The notes under the pieces: generated by a model
Told to the model about the DNA's origin: nothing
Database searches by the model: none
The model's input: the letters and a program-made list of their open reading frames with translations, nothing else
In this document: positions 8,985 to 18,603 of the stretch, piece by piece
Layout: every line of letters begins with the position of its first letter
Numbering within the stretch: position 1 is the stretch's first letter
Made by a program: the position numbers and the translations under genes
Assembly (NCBI GenBank): GCA_036397755.1
Contig: DASWII010000024.1
Span: forward strand, 1-64,000
Direction of reading: 5' to 3'
DNA length: 64,000 nucleotides
Origin: CAMYLY01 sp036397755
GTDB taxonomy: Bacteria > Gemmatimonadota > Gemmatimonadetes > Gemmatimonadales > GWC2-71-9

Positions 8985-11420
8985 CTATCGACCCGGATCC
9001 TGTGGCCTGGGCGCGCGACCAGCTCGCTCGAGTACGCGCGCCGGAATCGCCTGCATCAACTGACTGGACTCGACCTTCTTTCTCATGTCCGCCGAGAGCG
9101 AGTTGAGGTACTGCTGCCGGAGCATCGCGCCCGATATTGCCGTCCTCGGTGCCGCCGCCTGTGCCAGACTCGGATCGCGCAGGAAGCTCTCGAGCGCCAC
9201 CGCCTGCGGACGTGCCACGGGCGTGCTGGGCGGAACTTCGGCCGCGGCCAAACGAATCTCGAGCATGTAGAAGCGAAACGGTTGCGGCAGCAGATTGACG
9301 TTCGACACATAGCCGCAAAAGTCAAAGAAGTCGCACGAGTATCCCGCGTAGTCGTACACTTTGAGCGTGTACACCCCGGAGTCCGGCGCCACGAACAGCG
9401 GAATGCGCGGATCCGACAGCCGCTGTGGACCGAAGTTGGAGCTGACTTGTGCCAGCACCGCGTCCCAGTCGTTGGCCGACAGCAGCGACCCGTCGGGTCC
9501 GTACAGCAGGAAGAACCCGTCGAGCGTCGAGCAGTCGAACGGGGCATACGGCGTGATGCCGTTGACGTCCCGCTCCCACCAGGTGCAGGAGGGAAGCGTG
9601 CCACCGAAGAACAACGGGTTGATCGCCTTTTCCAGGACAGAAATGTCTTCGCCGGCTTGATCGAAGATCGCCTGGAGTGCGGTCATGGTACCGTCGAAGT
9701 CGATATCCACCGTATCGCCCGCGTTCAGCAGGAACGCGTAGGAATCGTACCCCGCGCCATTCTGCAGGGTGCTCTGGATCCGCGTCGTGCGCCGGTCCAC
9801 CAGCAGCAGCGTATCCGGCTCCCCCGTGACCACGGTACCCTGGCCCGACGCGGGCGACAGCGTGAACGCCGATGCCGGCGCCATCGGGATCTCCACCAGC
9901 TCGTAGGGCGTCGGGATGCCAGTCCAGTCATGAATCAAGAACTGGTACGTGTCGGGGCCCGTGAACTCCGCCCAGAGATCGTCATTCCCTCCCCCGGTCC
10001 AAGCCGGCCAGCCGAGCAGTGTGGCTTCCGACACCGACGCGTTCATATCGAAGGCGTACAGGTCCAGATCGACACCGACGGGATGTCGCAGCAGATACGC
10101 CTGGAACTTCCCGGGAGTCGGCGACGTCACCGAGAACCAGTCCGGGTCGCCGGCGTTGTCGATCGTGAACATCGACGAGCTCAGCTGCTCGTAGGGCGCC
10201 GCCATACTGCAGAGATCGTTTTCCTCCGCCGCGTCCGGCGCCAGCTCGGACACGTAGGAGTTCGCCACCTGGTAGCCGTACGGAATGGCCTCCACGAGGC
10301 CCAACTGCCCGTAGTCGAGGAAGACCTCGTAGCCGCCGACCGGCGCGTCCTGCAACGCGAGCCGGAACTGTCGGGGCAGGCCCGCCGCCGGCAGAAAGCC
10401 AAACAACGGCGAATACGTGGGCCGGCCAGCGCAATAGTGCAGCCCCCCCGGGGTCGCAATGTCGAAATTGGACGTATCGACGAAGTAGACGTAGGTCGGG
10501 AATTCGGTGCCAAAGGGCGAGTTCAGTAACACGGTCATGTCCGTCGTAGCCGGCACCGGCATGGTGTACCAATCGACACCACCGATCTGCGCTGTCGAAT
10601 CGCGCAGCTGGATCACGGTGTCGGGTGGCGTGTCAAGGCTGTCGCTTCCCACCAGGATCGTGTCCTCAACCTGCAGCGTGATCGTCTGACGCGGCTCCAT
10701 CGCGATCAGCGGGGTGTCGAACCCCACCGCGACCGACCTCGGTTCGTCGTCGTTCGGCTCGAGGAAGTCGAACTGCTGGACCGTCAGCGTCCCACCGAAG
10801 AGCGCCGCGTCGGAACCCGAACTCACCTCGACGGTTGACTGCACCGGCGCCGGTGGCACCACCCACGCCGCCACACTCCCGCGCGCCTGTGGTTTGGTCG
10901 GGTCCTCCGGGGTGTACCCGTTCTCGATCGGCGCATGCCCGATCCCCCCAATGGTCACGAACGACACCTCGTCGAGACCGACACCCCAAATGAACGCCGT
11001 GTCGCCCCAGGCCACCGACGCCGGCGTCACCGAGTCGATTTCGACCGCCTGATGAATCAGGACGGTGGCTTCTCCCGCCGGGACGCCCTCGATGCCCACC
11101 ACTTCCGCGATCACCGTCGGCGTGCCCGCCCCCACCGCCTCGATCGTGGCGGAGGTGTACGTGACTGAGTCCGTCGCGACCAACAACGCGGTGGGTTCAT
11201 CCGTCGAGAACCGGAACGCAATGCCGGGAATCACCGCGCCACTCGAGTCCCTGAGTATCGCGGTCACCGTCACAACGTCCCCCAGGAACATCTCGTCCGG
11301 TACACTGGAAATCTCGATGCCCACGATCTCCACGACAGCGGTTTCGTCCGGGAAGCATCCATAGGCAATGAGACTCGCGGCCAGCAAGGCACCGAGACCA
11401 ACTCGAGAAAAGGCACGCAT
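8985..11420 (-). CDS. Large multidomain surface lipoprotein (Ig-like, pre-peptidase-like)
   Basis: An 811-residue protein starting at 11420. Its signal ends in a lipobox (IAYGC, Cys22). Residues about 30-120 resemble a bacterial Big_2/invasin-type Ig domain (DVVTVTAILRDSSGAVIPG), followed by an IPT/TIG-like segment (VTPASVAWGDTAFIWG). The rest carries repeated bacterial pre-peptidase C-terminal (PPC)-like segments, marked by DPDWFSV, VDLDLYAFD and DSGVYTLKVYDY. The C-terminal 80 residues are charged and helical. It is probably a cell-surface structural or adhesion protein. It lies upstream of the kinase gene on the same strand, with a 45-base gap. No enzymatic motif is seen. Confidence 0.75.
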   Translation of the reverse strand: MRAFSRVGLGALLAASLIAYGCFPDETAVVEIVGIEISSVPDEMFLGDVVTVTAILRDSSGAVIPGIAFRFSTDEPTALLVATDSVTYTSATIEAVGAGTPTVIAEVVGIEGVPAGEATVLIHQAVEIDSVTPASVAWGDTAFIWGVGLDEVSFVTIGGIGHAPIENGYTPEDPTKPQARGSVAAWVVPPAPVQSTVEVSSGSDAALFGGTLTVQQFDFLEPNDDEPRSVAVGFDTPLIAMEPRQTITLQVEDTILVGSDSLDTPPDTVIQLRDSTAQIGGVDWYTMPVPATTDMTVLLNSPFGTEFPTYVYFVDTSNFDIATPGGLHYCAGRPTYSPLFGFLPAAGLPRQFRLALQDAPVGGYEVFLDYGQLGLVEAIPYGYQVANSYVSELAPDAAEENDLCSMAAPYEQLSSSMFTIDNAGDPDWFSVTSPTPGKFQAYLLRHPVGVDLDLYAFDMNASVSEATLLGWPAWTGGGNDDLWAEFTGPDTYQFLIHDWTGIPTPYELVEIPMAPASAFTLSPASGQGTVVTGEPDTLLLVDRRTTRIQSTLQNGAGYDSYAFLLNAGDTVDIDFDGTMTALQAIFDQAGEDISVLEKAINPLFFGGTLPSCTWWERDVNGITPYAPFDCSTLDGFFLLYGPDGSLLSANDWDAVLAQVSSNFGPQRLSDPRIPLFVAPDSGVYTLKVYDYAGYSCDFFDFCGYVSNVNLLPQPFRFYMLEIRLAAAEVPPSTPVARPQAVALESFLRDPSLAQAAAPRTAISGAMLRQQYLNSLSADMRKKVESSQLMQAIPARVLERAGRAPRPQDPGR

Positions 11421-11706
11421 CGTTACGACCTCTGCCGGAGGTGAGTGCAATCCGTGGTATCATGCCCTCACAACGAGGGCGTGTCAAGGAACCTGCGCAG
11501 GGGCCCAATCGTCTTGTGAGGTCAGGAGTTGCGCCCTCCGCAGGCCGCGTCGCTCGGCCGCTTGCGCGACGCCGTGCAACCGCCGAAACCGACCGTAGCA
11601 TCCCCTGTGCCACCCCGCGAGTGCCGACCGGCTACCCCGGGCGGCGACAGCTCGTATCTTCCTTCGCCAGCAGTAGATAGCACCCCTCGGAACCCGGAGA
11701 CCACCA

Positions 11707-12441
11707 GTGGAATGGCTCACGAATCCCGAACTGTGGATCGCCCTCGTCACCCTGACCGTTCTGGAGATCGTGTTGGGGATCGACAACGTCGTGTTTATCA
11801 CGATTCTGGCCGGCAAGCTCCCCCTCCACCTGCAGGATCGCGCCCGGCGCGTCGGTCTCGTGCTCGCGATGGTCACGAGGATTCTGTTGCTCCTCTCCAT
11901 CACCTGGATCATCCGGCTCACCGCACCGCTGATCACCGTTCTCGGGCAGGAATTGTCCGGGCGCGATTTGATTCTGATGGCGGGTGGACTGTTCCTCCTC
12001 GGGAAAGCGACGCACGAGATCCACGAGCGCCTCGAAGGGGAGGAAGGGCGCCGATCCGCCGCCCAGGCGGCGACGTTCGGTGCGGTCGTGACGCAGATCA
12101 TGCTGCTCGACGTCGTCTTCTCGATCGACTCGGTCGTGACCGCGGTCGGCATGGTGCGGGAGGTGGCCGTGATGGTCACGGCCGTCGTGATCGCCGTCCT
12201 CGTGATGCTCGTGTCCGTCGGGCCGATCAGTGACTTTGTCGAGCGCCATCCCACCGTCAAGATGCTGGCGCTGAGCTTCCTGCTCCTGATCGGCATGTCC
12301 CTCGTCGCCGAATCGCTCGATCAGCACATTCCGAAGGGCCATATCTACTTTGCCATGGGCTTCTCGGTGTTCGTGGAAGCGCTGAACACACGTGCGAGAC
12401 GCGCCGCGAAGCCGGTGCAGCTGCGGAGTCCGTACAGGTGA
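11707..12441 (+). CDS. TerC family integral membrane protein
   Basis: A 244-residue polytopic protein of the TerC/Alx family, associated with manganese or other metal export linked to protein secretion and with tellurite resistance. About seven helices are visible. The two signature acidic motifs are intact: GIDNVV near residue 25 and FSIDSVV near residue 138, whose Asp residues lie in the membrane. The start codon is GTG at 11707. The 286-base spacer upstream (from the 11420 start of the divergent lipoprotein gene) must hold both promoters; no strong box is evident to me. Confidence 0.92.
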   Translation: MEWLTNPELWIALVTLTVLEIVLGIDNVVFITILAGKLPLHLQDRARRVGLVLAMVTRILLLLSITWIIRLTAPLITVLGQELSGRDLILMAGGLFLLGKATHEIHERLEGEEGRRSAAQAATFGAVVTQIMLLDVVFSIDSVVTAVGMVREVAVMVTAVVIAVLVMLVSVGPISDFVERHPTVKMLALSFLLLIGMSLVAESLDQHIPKGHIYFAMGFSVFVEALNTRARRAAKPVQLRSPYR

Positions 12442-12531
12442 GCGACCGTCATGGTATCTTTATGACCGTGCGATCGTCGGGCGTTCGGAGTGCCCCGGTC
12501 GATCGCCGGGACCATGAGCGGGGAGGTGACT

Positions 12532-13902
12532 GTGGGGAAGACTACGGTATCAGCCCAAGGCGGCCGTGCGCAGGACGCGTATGGCCGCGACGACATTCAG
12601 CCCGGTGAGGACACTGTGGGGAAGAACACACTATCGATCACGGACAACCGTACCGGGAAGGTGTACGAGGTACCGATCGAGCATGACACGATTCGGGCGA
12701 TGGATCTGCGGCAGATACGGGTGCGGGATGAAGACTTCGGGCTCATGACCTATGACCCGGGATTCACGAACACCGCGTCATGCAAGAGCACGATCACGTA
12801 TATCGACGGCGACCGGGGCATCCTGCGCTATCGAGGGTACCCGATCGAGGAGGTGGCGGAGAAGAGCAACTTTCTCGAGGTCGCCTACTTGCTGCTCAAT
12901 GGCGAACTGCCGAGCGAGGGCGAACTCAATGAGTGGCGGCACGGGGTCACGCACCACACGTTTCTGCACGAGAACATCCGCAAGCTCATGGACGGGTTCC
13001 GCTACGACGCGCATCCCATGGGGGCGTTCGTGAGCACGGTGGCCGCGCTGTCCACCTTCTACACCAACGCGAAACACATCCGCGACAAACAGTCGCGCCA
13101 TCACCAAATCGAGCGACTGATCGCGAAAGCGCCCACGATCGCGGCGTTCGCCTATCGGCACATGATGGGGTTGCCCTACGTGTACCCGGACAACGAGCTG
13201 TCGTACGCGGGGAACTTCTTGAACATGATGTTCCGGACCAGTGAGGCCCGGTACCGGCCCAACCCGGTGCTGGAACACGCGCTCGATGTCCTGTTCATCC
13301 TCCACGCCGACCACGAGCAGAACTGTTCGACCAGCGCCATGCGGGGGGTCGGCTCGAGCGAGTCCGACCCGTACGTGGCGATGGCCGCCGCCGCCGCCGC
13401 GTTGTACGGCCCGCTCCACGGCGGAGCGAACGAGAAGGTGCTGCGCATGCTCCGGGAGATCAGTGATGTGAGGAGCATTCCCGACTATATCAAACGGGTG
13501 AAGAGCCGCGAAGTGCGCTTGATGGGATTCGGGCACCGGGTCTACAAGAATTACGATCCGCGCGCTTCGGTCATCAAGCAGATCGCGTACGAGGTCTTCG
13601 AGGTCACCGGCAAGAACCCGCTCATCGACATCGCGATCGAGCTCGAGCGCATCGCGCTCGAAGACGAGTTCTTCATCGAGCGGAAACTCTATCCAAACGT
13701 CGACTTCTACTCCGGCATCATCTACGAGGCGATGCAGTTTCCGATGGAGATGTTCCCGGTGCTCTTCGCCATCGGCCGTGCGCCGGGCTGGCTCGCCCAG
13801 TGGCAGGAGATGTTGGAGGACGACGATCAGCGCATCGCCCGCCCCCGCCAGATTTACTTGGGCAGCGACGCACGATCGTACGTGCCGTTGGTGAATCGGT
13901 AG
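12532..13902 (+). CDS. gltA: Citrate synthase (type II-like)
   Basis: A 456-residue citrate synthase, condensing acetyl-CoA and oxaloacetate at the entry of the TCA cycle. The catalytic residues are visible: His in HADHEQN, His in GPLHGGANE, and Asp in PNVDFYSG. The GTG at 12532 follows a strong GGGGAGG Shine-Dalgarno at 5-base spacing, better than ATG 12514 or GTG 12490. A second in-frame GTG at 12616 sits in a near-copy of the same sequence context and could be an internal start. The N-terminal ~30 residues before KNTLSITDN are not part of the usual fold. The gene is a single unit ending at a large hairpin. Confidence 0.95.
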   Translation: MGKTTVSAQGGRAQDAYGRDDIQPGEDTVGKNTLSITDNRTGKVYEVPIEHDTIRAMDLRQIRVRDEDFGLMTYDPGFTNTASCKSTITYIDGDRGILRYRGYPIEEVAEKSNFLEVAYLLLNGELPSEGELNEWRHGVTHHTFLHENIRKLMDGFRYDAHPMGAFVSTVAALSTFYTNAKHIRDKQSRHHQIERLIAKAPTIAAFAYRHMMGLPYVYPDNELSYAGNFLNMMFRTSEARYRPNPVLEHALDVLFILHADHEQNCSTSAMRGVGSSESDPYVAMAAAAAALYGPLHGGANEKVLRMLREISDVRSIPDYIKRVKSREVRLMGFGHRVYKNYDPRASVIKQIAYEVFEVTGKNPLIDIAIELERIALEDEFFIERKLYPNVDFYSGIIYEAMQFPMEMFPVLFAIGRAPGWLAQWQEMLEDDDQRIARPRQIYLGSDARSYVPLVNR

Positions 13903-13912
13903 CGGAACGAAG

Positions 13913-13967
13913 CGGAACGACGGGAACGGCGGGAGGCGAAACCCCTCCCGTCCCTCCCGTCGTTCCG
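13913..13967. terminator. Large inverted repeat, probable bidirectional terminator
   Basis: Two 24-base arms (13913-13936 and 13944-13967) pair with three mismatches around a 7-base loop. They lie exactly between the convergent ends of the citrate synthase gene and the TIGR03545 gene. The arms are purine/pyrimidine polarised and GC-rich. There is no T-tract, so termination may be Rho-assisted. Confidence 0.65.
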
Positions 13968-13977
13968 TCCCCGTCGT

Positions 13978-15798
13978 TTATCTCCCAAGGCGCTGCAGCT
14001 GGGCGCGTAACTCGGCCTGGACGGCCGCCAGCTGCTCGCGCGGGACACCGACGCGCTCGGCGATGGTATCCCGCAACGCCGCCACACGCGCCTCCGCGGC
14101 GGCGACCTCGTCACCAACCAGGCGCTGAACTTCCGCTCGCACGTCCGCCTGTGCGCGCTCGAGTTCACGCCCCAGCTCGGCACGCACGCTCTGCACCACC
14201 GCACGCCCCACGTTGGACCGAACCGCCAGCGACGGGCGCGCCGGGTCGCCAACGACCTCCATATCCAGCTCGACGTTGCGAACCCCGGCCACGGACCGCC
14301 ATAGCAGGTCCGCTAACCACGCCTGAGATCCCCGCGCGGGAGGCGACGCCGGCGCCGCCGCCAGCCGGGTCCACCGCACGGCGGGCGCCTCGATGTGCCA
14401 CCGCGCCCGCAGGCTCCCTGCCTCACGGACGAGATGCAGCTCGGTCGTACCCTGCCCCAATGCGAGCGCCGCACCCAGCTCCTCGAGCGTCAGCGTGGGC
14501 AGCGTCAGGCCCGCGGCGCGGGCGTCGACCGAGTCGCGCGCCGCCGCGCCGGCCCGATCGATCACGGCCGCCAGGGCAAGATCGCGCGGTCCCGCGGTCG
14601 CGCCAGTCCGGCCGGCGGTCACCTCCAGCGGACGACCGTAGATCGCGGGATCGGTCGTGAGGCCCGTCAGCCGGGCGCCGTATGCGCCAGCCGCTACACC
14701 TGCCCCACCGAGCACCATGTCCACGTCCGCATGCTCGAGCAGGAATCGCGGGTACTCGGTACCGCCGGGATAGTGAACCGTCGTGCCGGCCCGCCGAGCG
14801 CGTTTGGAACCCGCCATGCGTCGCGGGTCGAGTCCCGGGGGCACGAAGCGGTCGGCGACGTTGAGCCAGTACAACACTGGGCGCACCCACTCCACGGCCA
14901 ACCGCCCGAATATGGCCGTGGAAACCGTCGGCGCATCGAGTGTCGGGAGCTGGAGCCGGCCCATGGCCCACCTGACGTCGGCGGCATGCGCGTCTTCCAG
15001 GGCCGCGAGCCCGCGATTCAGGTCCGCCATCTGCCCGCGCGCACTGGAGTCGACCTGCGCGAGACTGCGTTCGAGACCGCCGAGTACGTCCAGCGTCGCG
15101 CGCGTCCGCCCGACGAGTCGCGTCACACCCCCGACACCCAACGAGAGGATGTTGGCGCCGCTCAACTCGCGCGCCAACGCCCTTGCCGAGTCGATACGCG
15201 GACTCGGATCCAATCCGGCGATCTGCCGCCGGAACGTCTGCTCGACGGTGGCCGCGTCGCTTGTGAGATCCCGCGCGACCCGGAAGGTGTGCAGACTGTC
15301 CGGCGTGAGGCGCGACAGGTCAACCCCCTGCCGCAAGCCGCTCAGCGACAGTGCGGGAATGCGCACGCTGTTGGCCCACGCGTCCACCTCGCTGCGCACC
15401 GCCCGGCTGGCCGCGCTGGGGTGATCCAGCGCCCCCGAGGTTTCCCGCGCCGTACCGAACCGGACCCCGCGCACCGCAAGGCTCTCAACAACCACCCGTT
15501 GCATGAGCAACGGGCGGACCGCCACATCCGCCACGATCTCTTCCGCTTCGAAGAGGTTGGTCATCGGCGCGTCAGGATTGGTGACCGCCAGCCCGCGGAA
15601 GGTCACGGCGCCGTCCGTGACCCGCACGTCCGCGGAGGCAAGATCGACGCGCGCACCGACGACCACGGCCCCGACGTCTTCCACGGCCCGCTCCACAGCG
15701 CGATCCAGCAGCAACCACCACACCCCCGCGACGAGCCCGAGGAACACCGTGAGCGGCACCACCGCCTTCCAACGCACCCATCGTCCGCGGGCGCTCAC
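13978..15798 (-). CDS. TIGR03545 family envelope protein
   Basis: A 606-residue protein matching the TIGR03545 family pattern, an uncharacterised family of outer-membrane-bearing bacteria. It has an N-terminal membrane anchor (about residues 10-32, VVPLTVFLGLVAGVWWLLL). Next comes an AsmA-like start (ADVRVTDGAVTFRGLAVTNP) and a long central helical region. The C-terminal ~70 residues form an Ala/Glu/Arg-rich coiled coil. The start is GTG at 15798, overlapping the upstream stop as GTGA; longer in-frame extension is rejected because it would run through the neighbouring gene. The AsmA resemblance suggests a role in inter-membrane lipid or envelope homeostasis (inference). Confidence 0.75.
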   Translation of the reverse strand: MSARGRWVRWKAVVPLTVFLGLVAGVWWLLLDRAVERAVEDVGAVVVGARVDLASADVRVTDGAVTFRGLAVTNPDAPMTNLFEAEEIVADVAVRPLLMQRVVVESLAVRGVRFGTARETSGALDHPSAASRAVRSEVDAWANSVRIPALSLSGLRQGVDLSRLTPDSLHTFRVARDLTSDAATVEQTFRRQIAGLDPSPRIDSARALARELSGANILSLGVGGVTRLVGRTRATLDVLGGLERSLAQVDSSARGQMADLNRGLAALEDAHAADVRWAMGRLQLPTLDAPTVSTAIFGRLAVEWVRPVLYWLNVADRFVPPGLDPRRMAGSKRARRAGTTVHYPGGTEYPRFLLEHADVDMVLGGAGVAAGAYGARLTGLTTDPAIYGRPLEVTAGRTGATAGPRDLALAAVIDRAGAAARDSVDARAAGLTLPTLTLEELGAALALGQGTTELHLVREAGSLRARWHIEAPAVRWTRLAAAPASPPARGSQAWLADLLWRSVAGVRNVELDMEVVGDPARPSLAVRSNVGRAVVQSVRAELGRELERAQADVRAEVQRLVGDEVAAAEARVAALRDTIAERVGVPREQLAAVQAELRAQLQRLGR

Positions 15799-16313
15799 GG
15801 CCGGAACCAGCGATAGGCGTTGTACAGTTTCGAGGCCTGCACGACGCGGACGACCTTCCACTTCCGCGCGCGCACGTAGATGGTCGCGCGATATCGCGCG
15901 ACACCCCACCGCGCCGCGAAGAAGATCGGAACCACCAGCGCCACCCACACCACGATGCTGCCGAGTGTCACCGTGTTGTTGACACGGGAGAGAGAGAGCA
16001 CCGGCGTATGGTAGATCGCGCGCCACAGTGGCGTGAACGCCGAGGCATCCTGAAGGAGGGCGCCGCCCACCATGTCGAACACGGGGTCCAACGCAAATCC
16101 GAACGGGGTGAAGATCAGGAAACCGAGTACCGCTCCCGGCACGGACACGTTGCACAGCATCAAGACGGCCACCATCACGAGATTGTGCAGGGAAAGGAGG
16201 GGCGTCAGCCCGAAGATGCTCCCGAGGGCGATCCCGGCCGCCACCTGGCCGGGGGTACCGTCCGAATTGAGCGTTCGGACGAGCGTCTGGACGAACTTGA
16301 GGATGGCCAGCAT
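15795..16313 (-). CDS. TIGR03546/DUF2062 family membrane protein
   Basis: A 172-residue integral membrane protein. The DUF2062-like features are visible: an early GIALGSIFGLTPLLSLHNL segment, then a VLGFLIFTPFGFALDP stretch, and a final helix (VVWVALVVPIFFAARW) followed by a basic C-terminus. The start at 16313 (MLAILKF) is preferred. The stop overlaps the GTG start of the TIGR03545 gene. The two families are known to occur as an adjacent pair in scattered Gram-negative genomes, and this is a clear example. Function is unknown. Confidence 0.78.
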   Translation of the reverse strand: MLAILKFVQTLVRTLNSDGTPGQVAAGIALGSIFGLTPLLSLHNLVMVAVLMLCNVSVPGAVLGFLIFTPFGFALDPVFDMVGGALLQDASAFTPLWRAIYHTPVLSLSRVNNTVTLGSIVVWVALVVPIFFAARWGVARYRATIYVRARKWKVVRVVQASKLYNAYRWFRP

Positions 16314-16470
16314 TGTGGAAGTGTTTCGCCGCGCGGCGTGCCTTGTCCAGTCCCCCAGGCGCCCAGGTCGCCCGTCGGGTGCCGGACCGCTCACTCCGAG
16401 CGCATCACCGGCGACAGCGTGTCACTTTCCCTGCCCCGTGTGCGCGCGATCTTGCCGCTAGATTTCGCGC

Positions 16471-18603
16471 ATGTCATCCCTCGACCCGATTCTCCGCCCG
16501 CAATCGATTGCGGTGATCGGCGCCTCGCGCCAGCCGAATACCATCGGCTGGCAGATTCTCCACAACCTGTTGAATCACGGATTCCAGGGACCCGTCTATC
16601 CAGTCAACCCCAAGGCGCGCGCCATTCACTCGATCCAGGCCTACCCATCCATCTCCGCGGTCCCCGGACCGGTCGACCTCGCTCTGGTGGTCGTCCCGAA
16701 GCAGCATGTGTTGAAGGTCGTCCTGGAGAGCGTCGCAGCCGGGGTGCGGGGGCTCGTGATCATCTCCGCAGGGTTCAAGGAGGTCGGCGGTGAAGGTGTC
16801 GAACGCGAGCGCGAGCTGCTGGACGTCGTGCGGACGGCAGGCATCCGAATGGTGGGCCCCAACTGCATGGGTGTGATGAACACCAATCCCGGCACCTCGA
16901 TGAACGCCACCTTCGCGCCCGGCGCACCACCCACGGGTCCGATCGCGCTGGTGAGTCAATCGGGCGCGATGGGGGTGAGCATCCTCGACTATGCGCAAAG
17001 CCTCGGCATCGGCATCTCGGCGTTCGTCTCAAGCGGCAACAAGGCCGACGTGAGCGGCAACGACCTGCTCGAGTATTGGCGCGACGACGACGATATCGAG
17101 ATGGTGCTCATGTACCTCGAGGGGTTCGGCAACCCCGTTCGGTTTGTCGAGCTCGGACGGACGATGACGCGCACGAAGCCGGTGTGCGTCGTCAAGTCCG
17201 GCCGGACGGGTGCCGGCGCCCGCGCCGCCGCGTCGCACACCGGCGCCCTCGCCGGGACGGAGCTCGTCACGGAAGCCATCATCGCCCAAGCCGGGGCCAT
17301 TCGTGCCGACACGGTCCAGGAACTTTTCGATTTCGCCATGGCGTTCTCCAACCAGCCGCTGCCGCCAGGCAACCGCGTCGCCATCGTCACCAATGCCGGT
17401 GGGCCCGGCATTATCATCGCCGACGCATGCGAGGCGCACGGGCTCGCGGTGACATCGCTCACGGAGGGGACGGAGGCCAAGCTGCGGTCTCGGCTGCCCG
17501 AGGAAGCCAGCGTGCACAATCCTGTGGATCTCATTGCCTCGGCCAATGGCGACGCCTATGAGTTCGCGCTTTGCTGTGTGCTGGACGACCCGCAGGTCGA
17601 TGCGGCGATCGCGGCGTTCGTCCCCCCCCTTGGCATACAAACAGCCGAGGTGGCGGCCGCCATCGTCCGCGCCAACGCGGGCTTTCCGGACAAGCCGATC
17701 CTGGCGGTGCTCATGGGCCGCGAGGGACTGCCGGCAGGTGTCGCGGAACTGCAGGAGGCGCGGATTCCCGCGTACATCTTTCCCGAATCAGCCGCCCGCG
17801 CGCTCGCCGCGATGTGGCGGCAGCGTGAAGCCGCCAGCCGGCCCGTCGGGAAACGGGTGCAGTTCGCGACCGATGACGATGGCGTCGGCGCGATCATCGA
17901 TCGGACGCTCGCCGCCGGCGCCACGAAGGTCAGCGAGGCGGACGCGATGCGAGTGCTGGAAGCCTACGGGGTTCCCGTTCTGCCGTGGCACTACGTCGGC
18001 GCCCGAGACAGCGACGATGTCGCGGCGGCCGCGGCCGCGGCCGCCGAGGACGTCGGCCTTCCGGTCGCCGTGAAGATCGTCAGTCCCCAAGTCGTTCACA
18101 AAACCGAGGTCGGCGGCGTGGCCCTGGGTCTGGAAACAGCCGACGCGGTGCGCGACGCCGTGCGATCCATGCTCGCGCAGGTCGCCACGGCGGGGCCCGC
18201 CGGAGGGCCGGCGATGGTGAGCGGGTTTGTCGTGCAGCAGATGGCGTCACGCGACGGCATCGAGACGATCGTCGGCCTCACCCGCGCGCCCAGGGTGGGC
18301 CCGTTGGTGATGTTCGGGATGGGAGGGATCTACGTGGAGGTGATGAAGGACGTGGTCCTACGCCTCGCGCCCCTGCTCGACAGCGACGCGGACGACATGA
18401 TGCACCAGGTCAAGCTGTACCGGTTGCTCGAAGGCGTCCGTGGCCAAGCGCCGCGCGACCGGCAGGCGCTGGCGAGCACGATCCTTCGCATCGGGCAACT
18501 CGCCGTTCGTCATCCCCGCATCGTGGAGATGGATATCAATCCGCTCATGGCGCTCGATCGCGGCGTCGTCGCGATCGACGTGCGGATTCAGCTCGATGGT
18601 TGA
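16471..18603 (+). CDS. ADP-forming acetate/acyl-CoA ligase, fused alpha-beta
   Basis: A 710-residue NDP-forming acyl-CoA synthetase, interconverting acyl-CoA + ADP + Pi with acid + ATP + CoA. Residues 1-460 are the alpha part: CoA-binding Rossmann (VIGASRQPNTIGW), then two succinyl-CoA-ligase-like flavodoxin domains with the phosphohistidine motif AASHTGALAG near residue 255. Residues about 490-710 are the ATP-grasp beta part (VAVKIVSP, HKTEVGGVALGL, EMDINPL). Organisms use it to make ATP from acyl-CoA or to activate organic acids. Its 3' end overlaps the convergent lysine aminomutase gene by 16 bases. Confidence 0.93.
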   Translation: MSSLDPILRPQSIAVIGASRQPNTIGWQILHNLLNHGFQGPVYPVNPKARAIHSIQAYPSISAVPGPVDLALVVVPKQHVLKVVLESVAAGVRGLVIISAGFKEVGGEGVERERELLDVVRTAGIRMVGPNCMGVMNTNPGTSMNATFAPGAPPTGPIALVSQSGAMGVSILDYAQSLGIGISAFVSSGNKADVSGNDLLEYWRDDDDIEMVLMYLEGFGNPVRFVELGRTMTRTKPVCVVKSGRTGAGARAAASHTGALAGTELVTEAIIAQAGAIRADTVQELFDFAMAFSNQPLPPGNRVAIVTNAGGPGIIIADACEAHGLAVTSLTEGTEAKLRSRLPEEASVHNPVDLIASANGDAYEFALCCVLDDPQVDAAIAAFVPPLGIQTAEVAAAIVRANAGFPDKPILAVLMGREGLPAGVAELQEARIPAYIFPESAARALAAMWRQREAASRPVGKRVQFATDDDGVGAIIDRTLAAGATKVSEADAMRVLEAYGVPVLPWHYVGARDSDDVAAAAAAAAEDVGLPVAVKIVSPQVVHKTEVGGVALGLETADAVRDAVRSMLAQVATAGPAGGPAMVSGFVVQQMASRDGIETIVGLTRAPRVGPLVMFGMGGIYVEVMKDVVLRLAPLLDSDADDMMHQVKLYRLLEGVRGQAPRDRQALASTILRIGQLAVRHPRIVEMDINPLMALDRGVVAIDVRIQLDG

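Noticed and set aside
13978..16155. A 725-residue version of the TIGR03545 protein
   Set aside because: The first 119 codons run out of frame through the DUF2062 gene; the coupled GTG at 15798 fits better.
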